From the NCBI RefSeq assembly GCF_017875315.1, contig NZ_JAGGMM010000002.1, forward strand, positions 558,001-622,000: 64,000 bases of DNA, written 5' to 3'. A program made the position numbers and the translations under genes. The DNA comes from Methanomicrobium sp. W14. GTDB taxonomy: Archaea; Halobacteriota; Methanomicrobia; Methanomicrobiales; Methanomicrobiaceae. Every line of letters begins with the position of its first letter. Position 1 is the first letter of the stretch. The notes beneath the pieces are model-generated. The model was not told the origin of the DNA. It saw only the letters and a program-made list of their open reading frames with translations, and did no database searches. Positions 32,750 to 41,029 of the stretch are shown piece after piece.

Positions 32750-34120
32750 TTGTCGAAAGTTGTAGAGGTTTCCCCAACCACAAGGCATGAGGGTCACACG
32801 AAACTTGTCCTTAAGGTAAATGATGAGGGCATAATAGAACGTGGTGACTGGCTCAGTATCACACCTGTGAGGGGTATCGAGAAACTTGCAATTGGAAAAA
32901 GTATGCATCAGGCACCAAAGATTTCCTCACGTGTCTGTGGTATCTGTCCTGTTGCACATACTCTTGCAGGTATAGAGGCAATGGAGGGTTCCATCGGCTG
33001 TGAAATTCCTGACGATGCGTATCTTCTGCGTGTAATTCTGCAGTGTGCAAACAGGCTGCACAGCCATGCACTGCACAATATTCTTACACTGCCGGACATG
33101 TACCTTCCCGGAACAGATACACATATAAACCCGTTCTCGGCCGAAGAACCTGTACGCAGTGTAGCACTGCGTATTCAGAGACTTCGTGAGATAGGTCAGA
33201 CTGTTGGCGAGATTGCAGGCGGCGAGCCGATTCACCCGTCAAACCCGAGAATTGGTGGAATGTACAAGAACATTTCTCCGCGTGCAAAGGCAAAGATCTA
33301 TGATCTTGCAAAGGAAGGAGCAGTTCTTGCACGTGAGCAGATGGATTTCATGATAACAGTCCTGAAGGACTGGGAAAACCGCCCCACAGCGTCAGTTGCA
33401 AGCGGATATGAAGTTGAAAAGAACGAAAAGTTCGGATTCCACGACCAGGGATACATGGCAGTAGACCCGCTCTACGCAAGTACAAACCTTGATGCAGATC
33501 CAAAGTGGTACCCTGAGCGCTGGACAGAAGTAAGGCCCTGGGACTGGTACATGGGTGAGCAGGAGATAACACTTGATGACCCGAACTATCCAAACCACGC
33601 CACAACACCTGCGGGTGCAAAGGCATGGCCTCAGATGGAAGCATGTACTGCAGTTCCGATGTACGACGGAGCGCCAATAGAGGTAGGTCCGCGTGCACGT
33701 CTTGCAATATTCCGCAACTATGACAAAAAGGGTGCAATGGGACTTCAGATTGCACGTCAGATGGAATATCCTGACTGCTTATACAGCATGATGGAGGCAG
33801 TGGATGCTCTTGATACATCAGGGTCTGTTGTTGCAGATGAAATCCCGCAGGGTGACGGCTCACTTGGATGGGCTGCAAACGAAGCTCCGCGTGGAACTGA
33901 TGTACACCTTGCAAAGGTAAAGGACGGACGTGTCCAGTGGTACTCGCTTCTTGTACCGACTACATGGAACTTCCCTGTATGCAGCCGTGCACTTGAGGGT
34001 GCACCGTGGCAGCTTGCCGAAGTTATTGTTCGTGCCTACGACCCGTGTGTGTCATGCGCTACACACATGATGGTGGTCGATGAAGAGAAGAAGGTAGTGG
34101 CCCAGAAGCTTGTTCAGTGA
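32750..34120 (+). CDS. frhA: Coenzyme F420-reducing [NiFe] hydrogenase, alpha (large) subunit
   Basis: A 456-residue NiFe large subunit. The nickel ligands are RVCGICPVAHTL (about residues 61-72) and the C-terminal DPCVSCATHMMV (about 428-439). The short tail after the histidine should be removed during maturation by the FrhD protease encoded next. All four ligands are Cys; no UGA/selenocysteine is present. The enzyme oxidises H2 and reduces F420 in the cytoplasm, feeding methylene- and methenyl-H4MPT reduction. It starts with TTG and SD GAGGCGAT. The operon order A-D-G-B is standard, and frhD starts 11 bases after the frhA stop. Confidence 0.95.
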   Translation: MSKVVEVSPTTRHEGHTKLVLKVNDEGIIERGDWLSITPVRGIEKLAIGKSMHQAPKISSRVCGICPVAHTLAGIEAMEGSIGCEIPDDAYLLRVILQCANRLHSHALHNILTLPDMYLPGTDTHINPFSAEEPVRSVALRIQRLREIGQTVGEIAGGEPIHPSNPRIGGMYKNISPRAKAKIYDLAKEGAVLAREQMDFMITVLKDWENRPTASVASGYEVEKNEKFGFHDQGYMAVDPLYASTNLDADPKWYPERWTEVRPWDWYMGEQEITLDDPNYPNHATTPAGAKAWPQMEACTAVPMYDGAPIEVGPRARLAIFRNYDKKGAMGLQIARQMEYPDCLYSMMEAVDALDTSGSVVADEIPQGDGSLGWAANEAPRGTDVHLAKVKDGRVQWYSLLVPTTWNFPVCSRALEGAPWQLAEVIVRAYDPCVSCATHMMVVDEEKKVVAQKLVQ

Positions 34121-34131
34121 GTGTATTGTTG

Positions 34132-34680
34132 ATGTCTGACTGGTATGCTGAAAATATGATTGTAGGGTGCGGAAACCCCCTGCAGACAGATGACGGATTC
34201 GGTCCGGCAGTAATTGCCGAGCTGAAAAAAATATCTCTTCCTGACAATGTCAAGGTAATGGACGCAGGGCTTGCGGGTCCCCATTATCTGTTCACGCTTA
34301 TGGCCCAGTCGGATATGCCTGTGAAAAAACTGGTTATAATCGATATAATGGACTTTGGCGGGCAGCCGGGAGAGATAACAAAAGCAACTCCCGATCTGCT
34401 GTCTCCCGGGGCATACACAGACCCTCATTCATGGGGACTAAAGGAACCCCTTCAGGTTCTTTCTGAAAGAACGGAGATTGTAATATTAGGATGCCAGCCG
34501 AAAAGCATTGACATATCCCAGATCGGTAACGAGTCTGATGACGCTGATTTCTGGGTCACTGAGAGCGTTAGAAAGGCCATTCCGAAGGCTGTGCAGTTGG
34601 CACTTGCCGAAGTAGGGGTGGATTATGGGACTACTATCACGTCTCAAAGAGATCTTCACGGGGAGTCAGCAGGCCTCTGA
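34132..34680 (+). CDS. frhD: F420-reducing hydrogenase maturation endopeptidase
   Basis: A 182-residue HycI/HyaD-type protease that trims the C-terminal peptide of FrhA once nickel is inserted. It has IVGCGNPLQTDDGFGP (about residues 10-25, with the conserved nickel-sensing acidic residue in the DDGFGP loop), the second acidic site VMDAGLAGPHYLF (about 42-54) and VIIDIMDFGGQPGE (about 66-79). ATG 34132 is chosen; a GTG at 34117 overlapping the frhA stop would add five residues. Its 3' end overlaps the start of frhG by 56 bases if the long frhG form is real. Confidence 0.9.
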   Translation: MSDWYAENMIVGCGNPLQTDDGFGPAVIAELKKISLPDNVKVMDAGLAGPHYLFTLMAQSDMPVKKLVIIDIMDFGGQPGEITKATPDLLSPGAYTDPHSWGLKEPLQVLSERTEIVILGCQPKSIDISQIGNESDDADFWVTESVRKAIPKAVQLALAEVGVDYGTTITSQRDLHGESAGL

Positions 34681-35575
34681 AAAGAAGCCGGAAGCTGTTG
34701 CGGATATAAAAAGACCTGTAACAGCATCAAAACCAGCTAAAAAACCCGAGGATGTGAAGGTTGAACAAAAACAGGATGGAAAAAATAAGGAGGATAAGCC
34801 TGTGGTAAACAAAATTACCGTTGGACACGTTCATATGTCCGGATGTACCGGATGTCTTGTGTCCCTTGCAGATAACTATGCGGGGCTCTTCAAGATTCTG
34901 GACGACTACGCAGACCTTGTATACTGCCTGACACTTGCAGATGTAAGGCACATTCCAGAGATGGATGTTGCACTTGTAGAAGGTTCGGTATGTCTCCAGG
35001 ACGAGTGTTCCGTAAGAGAGATTAAAGAAACCAGGGAAAAAGCAAAAGTTGTTGTTGCCCTTGGTGGATGTGCAGCTTATGGAAATATAACAAGATTCTG
35101 CCGCGGTGGTCAGTGGAACCAGCCCCAGCAAGAGTCCTTTGTGCCAATCGGCGACCTGATTGATGTGGATCTTTATCTCCCGTCATGTCCGCCGGGTGCG
35201 GAAGCGATAAGAAATGTCTGTGTTATGGCATACCTGCTTTTGCAGGGCAATGATGACCAGAAGGCACTTGCGGCTGCATACTTAAAACCGCTCATGGATC
35301 TTGCAAAACGCGGAACAGAAGCCTGTGGCTGTGACTTAATGGTTGATGTCATAAACCAGGGTCTGTGCATGGGATGCGGTACATGTGCGGCAAGCTGCCC
35401 TGTACGTGCAATCACAATCGAATACGGCAGACCTAACATCAACCGTGACATGTGCATAAAATGCGGTGCATGTTACGCACAGTGCCCGCGCAGCTTCTTC
35501 AACTTCGATGTTATGAACCAGTTTGAGGGCATTACCGAAGCTATTGACGGTGCAATGGGTAAAGGAGGTCAGTAA
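34625..35575 (+). CDS. frhG: F420-reducing hydrogenase, gamma (small, FeS) subunit
   Basis: The long form has 316 residues. The conserved part begins around residue 61 (NKITVGHVHMSGCTGCLVS), with proximal-cluster cysteines CTGC, GSVCLQDEC, GGCAAYGN and LPSCPPGAEA. Two ferredoxin-like motifs follow at about 247-300 (CMGCGTCAASCPVRA; CIKCGACYAQCPRSF). It relays electrons from FrhA to FrhB. Residues 1-60 are an extra amphipathic helix (MGLLSRLKEIFTG) and a K/E/P/A-rich linker. Both ATG 34625 (preceded by GGGGTGGATT) and GTG 34802 (preceded by AAGGAGGA, spacing 7) have good SDs; the latter gives the usual 257-residue protein. The long form is listed because the linker stays open for 59 codons. 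Confidence 0.88.
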   Translation: MGLLSRLKEIFTGSQQASEKKPEAVADIKRPVTASKPAKKPEDVKVEQKQDGKNKEDKPVVNKITVGHVHMSGCTGCLVSLADNYAGLFKILDDYADLVYCLTLADVRHIPEMDVALVEGSVCLQDECSVREIKETREKAKVVVALGGCAAYGNITRFCRGGQWNQPQQESFVPIGDLIDVDLYLPSCPPGAEAIRNVCVMAYLLLQGNDDQKALAAAYLKPLMDLAKRGTEACGCDLMVDVINQGLCMGCGTCAASCPVRAITIEYGRPNINRDMCIKCGACYAQCPRSFFNFDVMNQFEGITEAIDGAMGKGGQ

Positions 35576-35576
35576 A

Positions 35577-36440
35577 ATGGTACTCGGAAATTATAAGACA
35601 GCACTTTCTGCACGTTCTACAGATGCAGACATTCTTAAATGCTCCCAGGACGGAGGAGTTGTAACACAGCTCTTTGCATACGCTCTTGAAGAAGGCATTA
35701 TAGACGGAGCGATTGTTGCAGGTCCGGGAGACGAACCGTTCAAGCCTGAACCTGTTGTAGCAATGTCTAAGGAGGAGCTTCTTGCAGCACGCGGTACCAG
35801 ATACACAATAAGCCCGAACATGAAGCTCATCAAAGAGGCAACACGTTCGTATGGTCTTGACAAGGTAGGTATTGTGGGCACTCCGTGCCAGATGCAGGCA
35901 TTAAGAAAAGCGCAGCTTTACCCAATGGGAATGCGCAGCGTTCCTGACAAAATTGCACTTGCAATCGGTATCTTCTGCATGGAGAACTTCCCCTATCAGG
36001 GCCTTGAAACCATTGTTGAGGACCACTGCAATGTAAAGATGGAGTCCGCAGTAAAGATGGATATCGGAAAGGGCAAATTTACTGTTTATACCGAACGCGG
36101 AGCCGTTTCCCAGATCCCGCTTAAAGAGACACACAAATATGAGCAGCCAGGCTGCCACGTATGCCTTGACTATGTAGCAAATCTTTCAGATATTTCTACA
36201 GGTTCTGTGGGAAGCCCTGACGGGTGGAGCACTGTCTTTGTCCGCACAAAGAAGGGAGATGACATCTGGTCCAAGGCAATTACAGCAGGGTGCTTTGAGA
36301 CAAAGGACATTGCAAGCGTAAAGCCCGGTCTTGACCTTGTCACAAAACTTGCAACAGGCAAGATTGACAAGAACAAAAAGACACTTGAAGAGCGTGCAAC
36401 CTTTGGTGTCGGAAAGGGTCTCAGGAACCCCTATATCTAA
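35577..36440 (+). CDS. frhB: F420-reducing hydrogenase, beta subunit (F420/FAD-binding)
   Basis: A 287-residue subunit that binds FAD and a 4Fe-4S cluster and reduces F420. It starts MVLGNYKTALSARSTDADIL, then CSQDGGVVTQL (about residues 22-32), VGTPCQMQALRK (about 100-111) and the cysteine-bearing KYEQPGCHVCLDYVANLSDI (about 182-201), all typical of FrhB. ATG 35577 has SD AGGAGGT and comes one base after the frhG stop. It is the last gene of the operon. Confidence 0.94.
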   Translation: MVLGNYKTALSARSTDADILKCSQDGGVVTQLFAYALEEGIIDGAIVAGPGDEPFKPEPVVAMSKEELLAARGTRYTISPNMKLIKEATRSYGLDKVGIVGTPCQMQALRKAQLYPMGMRSVPDKIALAIGIFCMENFPYQGLETIVEDHCNVKMESAVKMDIGKGKFTVYTERGAVSQIPLKETHKYEQPGCHVCLDYVANLSDISTGSVGSPDGWSTVFVRTKKGDDIWSKAITAGCFETKDIASVKPGLDLVTKLATGKIDKNKKTLEERATFGVGKGLRNPYI

Positions 36441-36465
36441 ATTTTTTGTTTTTTTAATTTGTCGG
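36441..36465 (+). terminator. T-tract terminator of the frh operon
   Basis: Directly after the frhB stop there are two T-runs (TTTTTTG then TTTTTTT) with no long hairpin, the usual archaeal form of intrinsic termination signal. Confidence 0.45.
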
Positions 36466-36641
36466 CCCTTTAAGAGCTGTTTCAATTTTAAATGACTTTT
36501 TCTGTCTTTGGCCGGATAAGTTATTCATAGTATAAGCTGTTTTTTTCAGGCGTTATTCCGTAATGACTTAAATAAGTCAATAAGGTAAATTTAGTTTGAA
36601 AATAATATATGTACCAGAAATTTTTGGTAGTTGATGTTTTT

Positions 36642-37010
36642 ATGGCGTTAATTCTTGTTACTGACGATTCAGCGTTTCAGAGAAAAATTATATCCTCAGT
36701 GCTTGAAGACGGGGGCTATGAACTGGTAGAAGCTTCAAACGGAAGGGAAGCCTTAATACTGGCAGGTGAGAAAAAACCTGATCTTATCCTTCTTGACCTT
36801 TTAATGCCTGATATGGATGGTTTCCAGTTTATGAAAGCCGCACATAAAAAAGGAATCGAAACACCGGTTGTTGTTCTGACCTCGGATATCCAGAACACGA
36901 CAAGGGATATGTGTCTGAAACTTGGTGCGTCGGGTTTTGTAAACAAACCTGTTGAAAAGAGTAAACTTATTCCTGTAATAGATGAGGTATTGTCAGGCCG
37001 GGGACGGTGA
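36642..37010 (+). CDS. Single-domain response regulator (CheY-like)
   Basis: A 122-residue receiver: MALILVTDDSAFQRKII with the acidic pair, the phospho-acceptor Asp in DLILLDLLMPDMDGF (about residues 44-58), the Thr switch in VVVLTSD (about 74-80) and Lys in FVNKPVEKSKLI (about 99-110). The frame is open 11 codons upstream; ATG 36642 is preferred because the first strand starts there. It stands immediately before a CheC-like phosphatase gene and a sensor kinase, so a small phosphorelay is likely. Confidence 0.85.
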   Translation: MALILVTDDSAFQRKIISSVLEDGGYELVEASNGREALILAGEKKPDLILLDLLMPDMDGFQFMKAAHKKGIETPVVVLTSDIQNTTRDMCLKLGASGFVNKPVEKSKLIPVIDEVLSGRGR

Positions 37011-37011
37011 T

Positions 37012-37614
37012 GTGGTGGCAGAACATATCAGTGAAGAAGATGTAGACGCAATAAAGGAGATCCTTAATATCGGAATAGGCCGCTCAGCCCAGATGCTGAA
37101 CAATATTACAAAGTCGCACATTCTGCTGAGTATTCCGCAGGTAAAAATATACAATGCAAAAACCCTTCAGAAAGGTGTCGACAATTATCTGGATGAAAAC
37201 TCTGCGACAGTGAAACTTGAGTTCAGCGGTGTTTTTTCAGGCATTACAGCCGTTGCTTTCCCAAAGGACAGTGCAACAAAGCTTGTCATGGTGATAACCG
37301 GTGAAGAAGCTGAACTTCCTGAACTTGACAGTATAAGGATTGAGACCTTAAAAGAGGTTGGAAATATTATAATCAACGGAGTAATGGGGTCGATAAGCAA
37401 TTTCTTAAGTACTCATCTTGATTATACGCTTCCTCTCTATGAAGAGGGCTCCATAATAGACATGCTGAAATCAGGAAAAAAAGTCTACGATGAACAGATA
37501 ATCATGGCTGTAGCATGTTTTAAAATAAAAGACCTGGACATAGAAGGCAACATCTTTATGATCCTGGAAATAGGATCGATGAAAATTCTTTTGAAAGATA
37601 TAAGAAATATGTGA
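37012..37614 (+). CDS. CheC-like chemotaxis phosphatase
   Basis: A 200-residue CheC/CheX-family protein. The two phosphatase signatures are visible: EDVDAIKEILNIGIGRSAQML (about residues 10-30) and IETLKEVGNIIINGVMGSIS (about 105-124), each with the conserved Glu and Asn three residues apart. It should dephosphorylate a CheY-type regulator, probably the one encoded just upstream (one base between stop and start). Start GTG 37012 is used; no ATG fits after the upstream stop. There are no other che genes nearby, so this may serve a non-motility circuit. Confidence 0.85.
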   Translation: MVAEHISEEDVDAIKEILNIGIGRSAQMLNNITKSHILLSIPQVKIYNAKTLQKGVDNYLDENSATVKLEFSGVFSGITAVAFPKDSATKLVMVITGEEAELPELDSIRIETLKEVGNIIINGVMGSISNFLSTHLDYTLPLYEEGSIIDMLKSGKKVYDEQIIMAVACFKIKDLDIEGNIFMILEIGSMKILLKDIRNM

Positions 37615-37644
37615 GATTGTTGGGATTTTCCAAGAGATTAAATA

Positions 37645-38751
37645 ATGAATGCCGAAGAATATTTCAGGATCACTGATAATTTTCCAGTCGGGGTATTTGC
37701 AGTCGACAGTGATTACAGAATTATCTTCTGGAATAAGCTTCTTGAAGAGTGGACAGGTAAAAATTTAAATGAAGTCAGGCAGAAATGCCTGTTCGAGCTT
37801 TATCCTTCTCTTCGTGATGGTCTGTTTCGTGAAAGAACAGAGTATGTTCTTGCCGGAGGTCCGCCTGCAATATTCTCATCACAGCTTCACAGATCGGTTA
37901 TTCCTGTATATCTTCCGTCAGGAGAGCCCCGAATTCAGACGACGGCAGTACTGTCATTTGTTGCCGGTTCCACAAATTATGCGGTTGTCGTAATTGAGGA
38001 TGTGACAGACCTTAAAAGAGAGGTGTTTGCTTACCGGAAAATGAAGGACAATGCAATAGATTCCCTGAATGAACGTATTAAAGCTGAAAAGGAGACATTA
38101 AGGGCAAATGAAGAGGCAAACCTTTACCTTGACATCATGTCGCATGATATTGCAAATGTCAATACTCTTGTTTACGGCTATTCAACCCTTCTTGAGGAGG
38201 CTAAAGACAAAACTGTATGCGATTACTCAAAGCGCATTTCGGTTGCATCCATGAGAAGCACGGAGATAATAAACTCTGTCTCTACCATACGCAAAATAAG
38301 GGAGTATAAACCTGAGCTTTTTCCCGTTTCGCTTTCATGTGCAGTTAAAGAGGGAGTTCTTCATTATGGAGATATCAGCCTGGATATTTTCAAAGGCGAC
38401 TTTTTAGTAATGGCCGACGACCTCCTGCCCGAGATATTTGTCAATCTTGTCGGAAACAGCCTTAAATACGGGGACAAAAATGTCAGTATTGCCATATCCG
38501 TAAGAGAGTCCGGTGACAGCGTAAATGTCTGTGTCTGTGACGACGGTCCGGGAATACCTGATGATATTAAGCCTGACATCTGTGGAAGATTTCGGCGCGG
38601 CAAAGACAGAAAAGAACAGGGAAGTGGTCTCGGGCTTTATATTGTCAGTATGCTCGCCGAAAGGTATGGAAGCAGAATCAATATTACAGACAGTTTTTCC
38701 GGGCGCAAAAACCCCGGCACCAGAATATGCTTTAGTCTCAAAAAGGGGTAG
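37645..38751 (+). CDS. Cytoplasmic PAS sensor histidine kinase
   Basis: A 368-residue kinase without membrane spans. One PAS domain is at about 5-125 (FRITDNFPVGVFAVDSDYRI..., ending VVIEDVTDLKREV). The acceptor helix is NLYLDIMSHDIANVNTLVYGY (about 160-180), with histidine in MSHDI. The ATPase domain has N box LVGNSLKYGDKN (about 270-281), DDGPGIPDDIKPDICGRF (about 302-319) and GSGLGLYIVSMLAERYGS (about 330-347). It follows the response regulator and CheC gene by 30 bases, which fits a three-gene signalling unit. Confidence 0.88.
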   Translation: MNAEEYFRITDNFPVGVFAVDSDYRIIFWNKLLEEWTGKNLNEVRQKCLFELYPSLRDGLFRERTEYVLAGGPPAIFSSQLHRSVIPVYLPSGEPRIQTTAVLSFVAGSTNYAVVVIEDVTDLKREVFAYRKMKDNAIDSLNERIKAEKETLRANEEANLYLDIMSHDIANVNTLVYGYSTLLEEAKDKTVCDYSKRISVASMRSTEIINSVSTIRKIREYKPELFPVSLSCAVKEGVLHYGDISLDIFKGDFLVMADDLLPEIFVNLVGNSLKYGDKNVSIAISVRESGDSVNVCVCDDGPGIPDDIKPDICGRFRRGKDRKEQGSGLGLYIVSMLAERYGSRINITDSFSGRKNPGTRICFSLKKG

Positions 38752-38816
38752 TATTAATTTCTGAAGCCGGCACGGATATTTGTATCATTGCTGCGGGCTT
38801 TTTTAAATTTGAATTA

Positions 38817-39299
38817 TTATTTCCTGTAAACCTTTACAGGGTCCACCTTTGTATCTATCATTATATCAAAATCAAGTTTTTCTGCCCATTTCTCCTCTTC
38901 AAAAATGCTCATAAAGCAAATCCCTGCTCTTTTTGCGTTATATTTGGATATAGTCTTCAGGGCATCATCTGCTGAAACAGGGACATTCTGCATGGCAAGG
39001 CCACCCATCAGAACTATAACTGCAGGCGCCAGTTTTTCGGCCTTTTCAGTCATCTGTGCGCCTATGCCGTCAATAATTTTTATTTCTCTCGCGTCCTTTT
39101 CGTTCAGGAAAGGTACAAATGCAGTTTTAACCGGAAGTTTTCTCAGGGCATACGAAATAAGCTCGGCAAACGGCTGGCAGGTACCGGGGCATCCGTAGAA
39201 TACTATCTGGCTGTTTTCAGGTAGTTTCTGTTCTTCGACGTATTTCTTAAATGACCGCAAAATTCCCGGAACACCTTTTAAAGTTTCAGTATTTTTCAT
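38817..39299 (-). CDS. DUF2124-family protein
   Basis: A 160-residue archaeal protein with an alternating strand/helix layout: SQIVFYGCPGTCQPFAELIS (about residues 30-49), KTAFVPFLNEKDA (about 58-70), APAVIVLMGGLAMQNVPV (about 91-108) and GICFMSIFEEEKWAEKLDF. It is recognisable as the uncharacterised DUF2124 family of methanogens. The GCPGTC segment with two cysteines and the MGGLAM loop look like ligand or metal sites, but no activity is known. It lies on the opposite strand between two sensor kinases. Confidence 0.7.
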   Translation of the reverse strand: MKNTETLKGVPGILRSFKKYVEEQKLPENSQIVFYGCPGTCQPFAELISYALRKLPVKTAFVPFLNEKDAREIKIIDGIGAQMTEKAEKLAPAVIVLMGGLAMQNVPVSADDALKTISKYNAKRAGICFMSIFEEEKWAEKLDFDIMIDTKVDPVKVYRK

Positions 39300-39412
39300 A
39301 ATTCTTTTTTAGGAGCAAATAAGAGATAAAACATTCCTTTTTTGACGCCAGAGGTTTGATCATTGAACAAGCGTGATAAATAATGATTTATATGAAAAAT
39401 TAAAAGATCTAA

Positions 39413-41008
39413 ATGCTTTATATGACATGTGTTCTTGAGGGTGAAAGCAGTTTTTTGAATATGCTTGATGATCTCGGTCTTGCGTTTTTAAATGTAGACT
39501 GCAATCACAATGTAATCTTTTCAGGAAGGGCTTTTAGTCAATTTGCCAGAAATAATGAATTTGAGTGCGGAATCTCTTTGTATTCTGAGGAGATAGGTAT
39601 TTTCAACAGGTCTGATTTCAGACCGGTTGTGGAATCAGTTTTCCTGACAGGTATTCCTGTGAAGCAGAAAATAATTGAATTTATGGATAAAAATCACAAA
39701 AATGTCCATATTTCTGCGGAATTTCATCCCCTGTCCTCGTGTGACAACTGCGTTAAATCGGTTATTATCCATATTAAGGATGATACCGGAGAAATAAATG
39801 CATATAATCATATATGCGAGCTGAACCGGAGGCTTCACGCGATAAATGAAATAATGTCCATCTCTTCGTCGTCAAAAAACCCTTCAGAAATCATACGGAC
39901 TGCCGTGAAAAAAACGGTGGAATTCTTTAATTTTGATGCAGGAGCATTTTACTGCCTGAACATGGACAAAACCGAAGCAAAAATACTGGACAGTTATGGT
40001 TTTTTCGACATGTATCTTCCGGATGTAATCTCAAAGTCCTGTGAATTTTACCCTTATAAGCAGGTCTACCTGAAGGAAAAACCATTCTATTCCGAACAAT
40101 ACATGGACGCTCCGCATGAAAAAAGTGAATTAGGTGTTTTTTCACTGGGCTGTGTTCCGGTAATGGCGGGAAAAGAGATTATCGGGTCGCTGAACGTTGC
40201 GACGACCAGCTTTCATAAGTTTACGACAGCAGAGAAGGAGACTCTTGAGGCTTTGGGACGCCAGATTGGAGGAGTGATGCACCTTGCAGCCCTTCAGAAG
40301 GATTTGGAGTGTGCAAATGAAAACGCCAATCTGTATCTTGATATAATGATGCACGACATCAACAATGCAAATCTTATAAGTTCAGGTTATCTTGAACTGC
40401 TGGCTAAATCCGGGTCTGAAAGTTCAGAATTTGCAATAAAAGCGCTTACGGGAATAAACCAGAGTATGAATATTATCCGCAATGTCTCGGTTATAAGAGA
40501 GATTCAAAGTCATAATCCCGTGCTTTCCAACGTGAGTCTGGATTTCGTAATATCCCGGGAAATTGAAAACTTCAGTAATCTTGATATCAGATATTCCGGT
40601 TCCGGAGACTTTGTTCTATGTGACGGTCTTTTATCTGAGGTATTTATAAATCTCTTTGGTAACAGCGTCAAATTCGGTGGAGACAACGTCATAATAGAAA
40701 TTGAGGCAAATTCAGCGGATGATCAGGTTGAGATAAGCGTATCCGATAACGGCCCCGGGATTTCGGACGATATTAAACCAGTTGTTTTTGACAGGTTTTT
40801 CAGGGGAAGAGAGACTAAAAGCGGAAAAGGGCTGGGTCTTTTTATAGTCCGTATGATTCTTGAAAGATATGGAAGTGAAATTTCCATATCCGACAGAATT
40901 CCCGGGAGACCCTCCTGCGGGGTAAAGTTTTCATTTACACTGATGAAGGGTGACTGCGTAGACAACATTTCCTGCCGGGGGGAAGAGTTTAAACAGGAAA
41001 TGTTATAA
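39413..41008 (+). CDS. PAS-GAF sensor histidine kinase
   Basis: A 531-residue soluble kinase. Residues about 10-125 are PAS-like (MLDDLGLAFLNVDCNHNVIFS), about 145-290 a GAF domain (EIIRTAVKKTVEFFNFDAGAF... GSLNVATTSFHKFTTAEKETL), then the acceptor helix NLYLDIMMHDINNANLISSGY (about 304-324). An ATPase domain follows with LFGNSVKFGGDNV, DNGPGISDDIKPVVFDRFF and GKGLGLFIVRMILERYGS (about 415-490). Its catalytic half closely parallels the kinase encoded at 37645-38751, so the two are likely paralogs with different sensors. The start ATG is used as the longest; no SD is evident. Confidence 0.87.
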   Translation: MLYMTCVLEGESSFLNMLDDLGLAFLNVDCNHNVIFSGRAFSQFARNNEFECGISLYSEEIGIFNRSDFRPVVESVFLTGIPVKQKIIEFMDKNHKNVHISAEFHPLSSCDNCVKSVIIHIKDDTGEINAYNHICELNRRLHAINEIMSISSSSKNPSEIIRTAVKKTVEFFNFDAGAFYCLNMDKTEAKILDSYGFFDMYLPDVISKSCEFYPYKQVYLKEKPFYSEQYMDAPHEKSELGVFSLGCVPVMAGKEIIGSLNVATTSFHKFTTAEKETLEALGRQIGGVMHLAALQKDLECANENANLYLDIMMHDINNANLISSGYLELLAKSGSESSEFAIKALTGINQSMNIIRNVSVIREIQSHNPVLSNVSLDFVISREIENFSNLDIRYSGSGDFVLCDGLLSEVFINLFGNSVKFGGDNVIIEIEANSADDQVEISVSDNGPGISDDIKPVVFDRFFRGRETKSGKGLGLFIVRMILERYGSEISISDRIPGRPSCGVKFSFTLMKGDCVDNISCRGEEFKQEML

Positions 41009-41029
41009 TCGGGTAAATATCTGTTTTTT

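Noticed and set aside
33348-33914. 188-codon minus-strand open frame inside frhA
   Set aside because: It is the complement of the hydrogenase large subunit, with no SD or recognisable product.
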